NCBI GenBank assembly: GCA_016721865.1
Contig: JADKHF010000003.1
Span: 9,028-73,027, forward strand
Direction of reading: 5' to 3'
DNA length: 64,000 bases
DNA from: Nitrosomonas sp.
Lineage (GTDB): Bacteria; Pseudomonadota; Gammaproteobacteria; Burkholderiales; Nitrosomonadaceae
Made by a program: the position numbers and the translations under genes. The notes under the pieces are model-generated. The model was not told where the DNA came from. It worked only from the letters and a program-made list of their open reading frames with translations, and ran no database searches. Positions 59,640 through 64,000 of the stretch are shown piece by piece (the stretch's first letter is position 1; each line of letters starts with the position of its first letter).

Positions 59640-60523
59640 GGATCGAGGAGATATCCGAAATCTCGATGATTGCCGCCGTGCCATGGTTTTTCCGTCATTC
59701 CCGCGAAGGCGGGAATCCAGATTGTCAAGAAAGCGTTTCTGTAGAATACGTGCTCCATCAGGCCGCCTTGGGTTCTGTTCCGCGTTCCATCGAGAACCCG
59801 ATTGCAACCAACGAAACCAACATCAGCGGCTTTCTCAACATGCTGATTGCCGCCAGTGATGCCAAAATAATGTGTTTCGTCTACTCAGCAAGCATCTCCA
59901 CCTATGGCGACCATCCCGGCCTGCCCAAGGTGGAAGACAAGTTTGGCAAACCGCTATCGCCCTACGCAGTCACCAAATACGTCAACGAACTTTATGCCGA
60001 TGTCTTCGCCCGTACCTATGGCTTCAACACCATCGGCCTGCGCTACTTCAACGTCTTCGGCCCGCGCCAGGATCCTAATGGGGCTTATGCGGCTGTCATT
60101 CCAAAATGGATTGCCAGCATGATCAAAAACGAGTCTGTGTATATCAACGGCGATGGTGAAACCAGTCGCGACTTCTGCTACATTGAAAATGTCAATCAGA
60201 TCAACCTTCTGGCCGCCATCACAGAAAATTCAGAAGCCATAAACCAAGTCTATAACGTAGCTATTGGTGACCGCACCACGCTCAACCAGCTCTATGAGCA
60301 GCTTTGTCTCAACTTGCTGCCCAGCTATTCTCACCTGCAAGGCGTGAAGCCCGTGTATCGCGATTTCCGTGCGGGGGACGTGCGCCATTCGCTTGCCGAC
60401 ATCAGCAAAGCTGCGACGCTTTTGGGATATAATCCCACCCATCGAATAAATGAGGGTATAGAAGAGGCAATGGAATGGTATATTCAAAAATTTACAGGAG
60501 ATAAAATGTGCGACATGCAATAG
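59640..60523 (+). pseudogene. 5'-truncated second copy of wbpP
   Basis: From GDIRNLDDCRRAM onward this is a close duplicate of the gene at 57187, with runs of near identity such as RYFNVFGPRQDPNGAYAAVI. The first 80 or so residues, including the NAD-binding loop, are absent. The upstream sequence is the end of hepT. It carries the same repeat-encoded insert, with one extra base (atggttttt) putting the 5' piece out of frame. The catalytic SPYAVTKY is kept, but without a Rossmann loop the product should be inactive. It ends within the start region of wbpB. Confidence 0.85.
59693..59720 (+). repeat. dRS3-like palindrome in the wbpP copy
   Basis: It is identical in its core (CGTCATTCCCGCGAAGGCGG) to the one at 57466-57493, and at the same position in the gene. 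Duplication of the gene therefore followed the insertion. Confidence 0.85.
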
Positions 60524-61558
60524 TTAACAGAAAAATCCGCACGGCTATCATTGGTTGTGGACGCATTTCAAAAAATCATTTTGGATCAATCACAACGCAT
60601 GCTGACAGCATCGAACTGGTTGCGGTTTGTGATATTGACCAACAGGTGCTGGCGGCAACGACTAAAGAACATGGCATCAAGGGTTATCGACATTTCGAAG
60701 ACATGTTGCAACAAGAAAAGCTTGATCTGGTCGTGTTGTGCACACCCAGTGGCTTGCACTCGATGCAGGCACAAATGGCGGCCAAATATAAAGTTCACGT
60801 CATGACGGAAAAACCAATGGCTACACGCTGGCATGACGGCGTGAACATGGTCAAAGCCTGTGATAAAGCGGGGGTTTGGCTGTTCGTGGTCAAGCAGAAT
60901 CGTCGTAATGCTACATTGCAACTATTGAAGAGCGCAGTCGAGAAAGAACGATTCGGGCGCATCTATATGGTCAACATCAACGTCTTCTGGACGCGCCCGC
61001 AGGAATACTACGACAGTGCCAAATGGCGTGGCACGGGAATTTGATGGCGGTGCATTCATGAACCAGGCTAGTCACTATGTTGATCTGGTGGATTGGCTGA
61101 TCGGCCCCGTCGAAAGTGTGCAGGCTTATACTGGTACCTTGGCGCGCAATATTGAAGTGGAAGACACGGGCGTAGTCAGCATCAAATGGCGCTCCGGAGC
61201 GCTCGGTTCGATGAACGTCACCATGTTGACCTACCCAAAAAATCTTGAAGGATCCATCACCATCATTGGCGAAAAAGGCACGGTGAGAATAGGTGGTTTG
61301 GCGGTGAATGAAATCCAGCACTGGGAATTTGCTGATGCAGATCCCGATGACGACAAAGTGAAAACCGCCAGCTATGAAACCACATCGGTTTATGGCTTCG
61401 GGCATCCGCTTTACTATAAAAACGTTATTGACGTGCTGCGCGGTGAAGCAGAACCTGAAACTGATGGGCGCGAAGGCTTGCGTTCTTTGGAAACATTGAT
61501 TGCCACCTATCTCTCCGCGCGCGATGGCAAACGGATCTGTTTACCCTTGGATTACTAA
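60508..61558 (+). CDS. wbpB: UDP-GlcNAcA 3-dehydrogenase WbpB/WlbA (Gfo/Idh family, frameshifted)
   Basis: This NAD-dependent oxidoreductase makes the 3-keto sugar in the 2,3-diamino uronic acid pathway. I start at GTG 60508, with AGGAG seven bases upstream. The NAD loop is TAIIGCGRISKNHF, followed by the family motif MTEKPMATRWHDG. A shift near 61035 (ggcacgggaatttg) joins the second half, FDGGAFMNQASHYVDLVDWL, ending at 61558. The corrected length is about 350 residues. Confidence 0.88.
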
Positions 61559-61560
61559 AA

Positions 61561-62145
61561 ATGGCTGTCTTATTTCACCCGACTGCAATTATTGACGAAG
61601 GTGCTGAAGTTGGTCAGGACACGCGCATCTGGCATTGGGCGCATGTGTGTGGAGGCGCGAAGATCGGCGCGCGCTGTTCGCTCGGACAAAACGTTTTTGT
61701 GGGCAATAAAGTCACCATAGGCAACAACGTCAAGATACAAAACAACGTTTCCGTTTATGACAACGTCACGCTAGAGGACGATGTTTTCTGCGGCCCCAGC
61801 ATGGTTTTTACGAATGTATACAATCCGCGCTCAGCAGTGTCGCGCAAGGATGAATACCGCAATACCCTTGTCAAACGTGGCGCGACACTGGGTGCCAATT
61901 GCACCATCGTATGTGGTGTGACGATAGGTGAATATGCTTTTGTTGGCGCTGGAGCCGTCATTAATCGCGACGTAAAACCCTACGCATTAATGGTAGGTGT
62001 GCCAGCCAAACAAATTGGCTGGATCAGTCAGCACGGTGAAAAATTGAATTTGCCAGAAAGCGGCAAAGGTGAAACTATCTGCCCGGCAACGGGTAAACAC
62101 TATGTGCTGGAAGATGGAAAGGTAGCTTGTATTGAAAAGGCGTGA
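61561..62145 (+). CDS. wbpD: UDP-3-amino-sugar N-acetyltransferase WbpD/WlbB
   Basis: This left-handed beta-helix acetyltransferase has hexapeptide repeats throughout residues 10-150 (VGNKVTIGNNVKIQNNVSVY, VVCGVTIGEYAFVGAGAVI). In the family it acetylates the 3-amino group of UDP-GlcNAc(3NH2)A. At 194 residues it is full length and intact. It begins 2 bp after wbpB. Confidence 0.93.
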   Translation: MAVLFHPTAIIDEGAEVGQDTRIWHWAHVCGGAKIGARCSLGQNVFVGNKVTIGNNVKIQNNVSVYDNVTLEDDVFCGPSMVFTNVYNPRSAVSRKDEYRNTLVKRGATLGANCTIVCGVTIGEYAFVGAGAVINRDVKPYALMVGVPAKQIGWISQHGEKLNLPESGKGETICPATGKHYVLEDGKVACIEKA

Positions 62146-62165
62146 AGCGAGTATTTTGAAGAACT

Positions 62166-62200
62166 GATTGCTTCGCGAGGAGCGTAGCGGCGCGGCAATC
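62166..62200. repeat. Small REP-like palindrome
   Basis: GATTGC...GCAATC termini enclose a GC-rich imperfect palindrome (cttcgcgaggagcgtagc) in the gap between wbpD and the antitoxin gene. It is a single copy in this window. Confidence 0.45.
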
Positions 62201-62263
62201 CGGAAGAGTTTCTAATAAGGTTTTTGCATTGTTTATACAAGAAAAAACAAAGGAGTAACTAAA

Positions 62264-62566
62264 ATGAACGTTCAAGCAATATGGGAAAACGGCGTGTTCA
62301 GGCCCATTCAACCGATCTCAATCAAACATAAGAAACTTACCATCATTGTGCCAGACGAAGAAATTGAAGACGTATCCAGCCAGTATGTTTTGTCTGGTGA
62401 ATTAAAAGAACAAGCACAGGCAATGCTTGAAAAATACCAGGCCATTCTCGATGCCCCTCTTCTGCCGGACCATGAGTTGCCCGAGCTGAATGCCGAGTAT
62501 CAAGATCGCCTGGACGCCATAGAGCTGCGTGCACAAATTCGCCAAGAACAAAATCGTCCGACTTAA
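62264..62566 (+). CDS. DUF104/AF2212-like antitoxin
   Basis: The N-terminus (VQAIWENGVFRPIQPISIKH) matches the short AbrB-like DUF104 domain. It is followed by a Glu/Leu helical tail (SGELKEQAQAMLEKYQAI) that would wrap the toxin. AAGGAG lies before the ATG. It is paired with a PIN-domain gene 8 bp downstream. Confidence 0.75.
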   Translation: MNVQAIWENGVFRPIQPISIKHKKLTIIVPDEEIEDVSSQYVLSGELKEQAQAMLEKYQAILDAPLLPDHELPELNAEYQDRLDAIELRAQIRQEQNRPT

Positions 62567-62573
62567 TAAAATT

Positions 62574-63033
62574 ATGGATCTACTAATAGACATCAACATC
62601 GTTCTCGATGTGTGCGCGTGCCGCATGCCCTTCGCCACAACATCCTCTGCGGCGCTGCAAAAGTGTCAGGCTCAAGGCGGAAAACTCTGGCTGTATTCTG
62701 GTAGCGTGCAAACCATGGAGTTCAGCATGGCCCGAGAAGTGCAGCGTAGAGCTGTATCGCAATCCATGCCGGCAAACAATCGTCAATGTGTGGCTCGCGC
62801 ACGGCAAGCCCTGGAAAATATTTGCGCAAGATAAACATTGGCTGGCAGCCTTGGCGAATGAGGGTAATGTATTTGAAAGCCCAGACCCCGAGGACGAACA
62901 ACTCATTCGGGCGCTGGAACGTTTTACATCAGGATCGATCAAGCTTTTAACCCGCGATGAGCTGCTGTGTGAACGCTACCCAGAGATAACTATTACACCA
63001 CAGAAATATTTTGCAGACTCCTTTGCAGCATAA
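62574..63033 (+). CDS. PIN-domain toxin (frameshifted)
   Basis: The product begins MDLLIDINIVLDVCACRMPF, the first acidic residues of a PIN RNase. Later elements are KLWLYSGSVQTMEF and LLTRDELLCERYPEITITPQ, the closing region of the fold. A one-base shift near 62820 (atttgcgcaagat) splits the ORF. The start at 62574 follows the antitoxin stop by 7 bp. With the upstream DUF104 gene it forms a VapBC-like module inside the sugar operon. Confidence 0.7.
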
Positions 63034-64000
63034 GGCAATCGACTTCATCGACCTGAGAACACAACAAAACCACATCCGCCCAGTACTGGAAAATAACATC
63101 CATCGTGTTCTGCACCATGGCCAATACATCATGGGGCCGGAAATCAAACAACTGGAAGAGCGCCTGGCCGAATACGTTGGCGTCAAGCACTGCATCACGG
63201 TTTCTGATGGTACCAAGGCTATGCTCATCGCCATGATGGCGTTGGGCATCAAAGCGGGTGATGAAGTCATCACCACGCCCTTCACCTTCATCGCCAATGG
63301 TGAAATGATTGCGCTGCTAGGTGCAATTCCTGTGTTCGTGGACATCGATCCGCGCACCTACAATATCGACCCAGACAAGATCGAAGCGGCGATCACCCCA
63401 GAAACCAAAGCCATCATGCCGGTAGCCTTGTATGGGCAATGCGCCGACATGGATGCAATCAATGCCATAGCAGACAGATATGGCCTGCCCGTCATCGAAG
63501 ATGCCGCCCAGTCCTTTGGCGCAACCTACAAAGGAAAAAAATCCTGCGCACTTTCAGCAATTGGCAGTACCAGCTTTTTTCCCAGTAAGCCGTTAGGTTG
63601 TTACGGCGATGGCGGAGCACTGTTCACCGATGACGACAAACTCGCCAAACTTATGCGCGAAATTCGCCTGCACGGACAAGATCGTCGCTACCATCACCCC
63701 ATCATCGGCATTAATGGCCGTATGGATACTCTGCAAGCCGCCATCATTCTGGCCAAACTGGATATATTCGACGAAGAAGTCAAAGCCCGCGCCGAAATCG
63801 GCGCCCATTACACCCAGTTAATTAACGCAGCACCAGGAATTGTCACTCCCTACATTGCCTCCCACAATACCAGTGTTTATGCCCAATACACCATATTGGT
63901 TGAAAACCGCGAGATCATACAGAAAAAACTCAACGAAGCGGGCATTCCAACCGCTGTGCATTACCCCATTCCGCTCAATCTGCAACCCGTTTTGCTTATC
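63023..64000 (+). CDS. wbpE: DegT/DnrJ/EryC1 aminotransferase WbpE/WlbC (partial)
   Basis: This PLP-dependent transaminase converts UDP-3-keto-GlcNAcA to the 3-amino sugar. The N-terminus IDFIDLRTQQNHIRPVLENN is typical. The PLP site is TVSDGTKAMLIAMM, the Asp lies in IEDAAQSFGATY, and the lysine in TSFFPSKPLGCYGDGGALFT. No ATG is available. TTG 63023, or TTG 63011, is the only plausible start, and it overlaps the PIN stop at 63031-63033. A lost ATG through sequence error is possible. The gene runs off the right edge. Confidence 0.9.
   Translation, partial: MQHKAIDFIDLRTQQNHIRPVLENNIHRVLHHGQYIMGPEIKQLEERLAEYVGVKHCITVSDGTKAMLIAMMALGIKAGDEVITTPFTFIANGEMIALLGAIPVFVDIDPRTYNIDPDKIEAAITPETKAIMPVALYGQCADMDAINAIADRYGLPVIEDAAQSFGATYKGKKSCALSAIGSTSFFPSKPLGCYGDGGALFTDDDKLAKLMREIRLHGQDRRYHHPIIGINGRMDTLQAAIILAKLDIFDEEVKARAEIGAHYTQLINAAPGIVTPYIASHNTSVYAQYTILVENREIIQKKLNEAGIPTAVHYPIPLNLQPVLLI

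Noticed and set aside
1..64000. CRISPR arrays, tRNA or rRNA genes
   Set aside because: No regularly spaced direct repeats and no cloverleaf-like or rRNA-like segments were recognised in the intergenic sequence. A covariance-model search (for example tRNAscan or Infernal) would be needed to exclude small RNAs.

Overview
The window looks like a chromosomal segment of an ammonia-oxidising betaproteobacterium of the Nitrosomonas type. The pointers are a stand-alone copper nitrite reductase (nirK), an Acidithiobacillus-type glutamate-cysteine ligase, a TIGR03790-type secreted protein, a PEP-CTERM protein and a Wza/Wzc/WecA exopolysaccharide locus. The assignment rests on protein resemblance and context. 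No rRNA or tRNA gene was seen.

Layout. 0-14.3 kb is mostly housekeeping: the start of smc, queF, a MltD-like lytic transglycosylase, an M17 aminopeptidase, thyA-folA, an ornithine decarboxylase with a candidate leader peptide, a TIGR03790 protein, dcd, apbC, metG and yggS. 14.3-23.5 kb is accessory: a nucleotidyltransferase gene split by a small transposable element, a secreted protein, a complete four-gene Wadjet (JetABCD) anti-plasmid system on the minus strand, and a 160-bp nested palindrome. 23.7-31.4 kb carries a porin, a GH30 glycosidase split by an 86-bp element, a decayed IS630-family element, a DUF2092/glycine-rich pair and a small cytochrome c. 31.7-44 kb holds ftsH, gshA-gshB, a Kef-type antiporter, nirK, a damaged apt, mpl, gluQ, a flavin oxidoreductase and an SRPBCC protein. 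44.2 kb encodes a short LOV blue-light receptor. From 45 kb come a PEP-CTERM protein, a CrtC/AttH-like lipocalin, a Wzb phosphatase and glmS, then an exopolysaccharide locus that runs off the right edge.

How the genes fit together. glmS, tviB, wbpP and wbpB/D/E would supply amino-sugar nucleotides. The expected products are UDP-GlcNAcA, its C4 epimer, and a 2,3-diacetamido uronic acid. WecA would start the lipid-linked chain, and Wza/Wzb/Wzc would control polymer length and export. Toxin-antitoxin-like genes (MNT, MntA-HepT, DUF104-PIN) and decayed insertions are interleaved among the sugar genes, and wbpP is partly duplicated around the MntA-HepT module.

Two general cautions. First, a family of about 110-bp elements with ends like GGAAACTCTGAATAAC is scattered from 14 to 57 kb, and three members are shown to be mobile by clean target duplications. 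Second, more than twenty genes contain one-base frameshifts, many at homopolymers. That looks more like residual sequencing error than gene death. Genes broken only by such shifts are listed as CDS, and those broken by insertions or deletions as pseudogenes.
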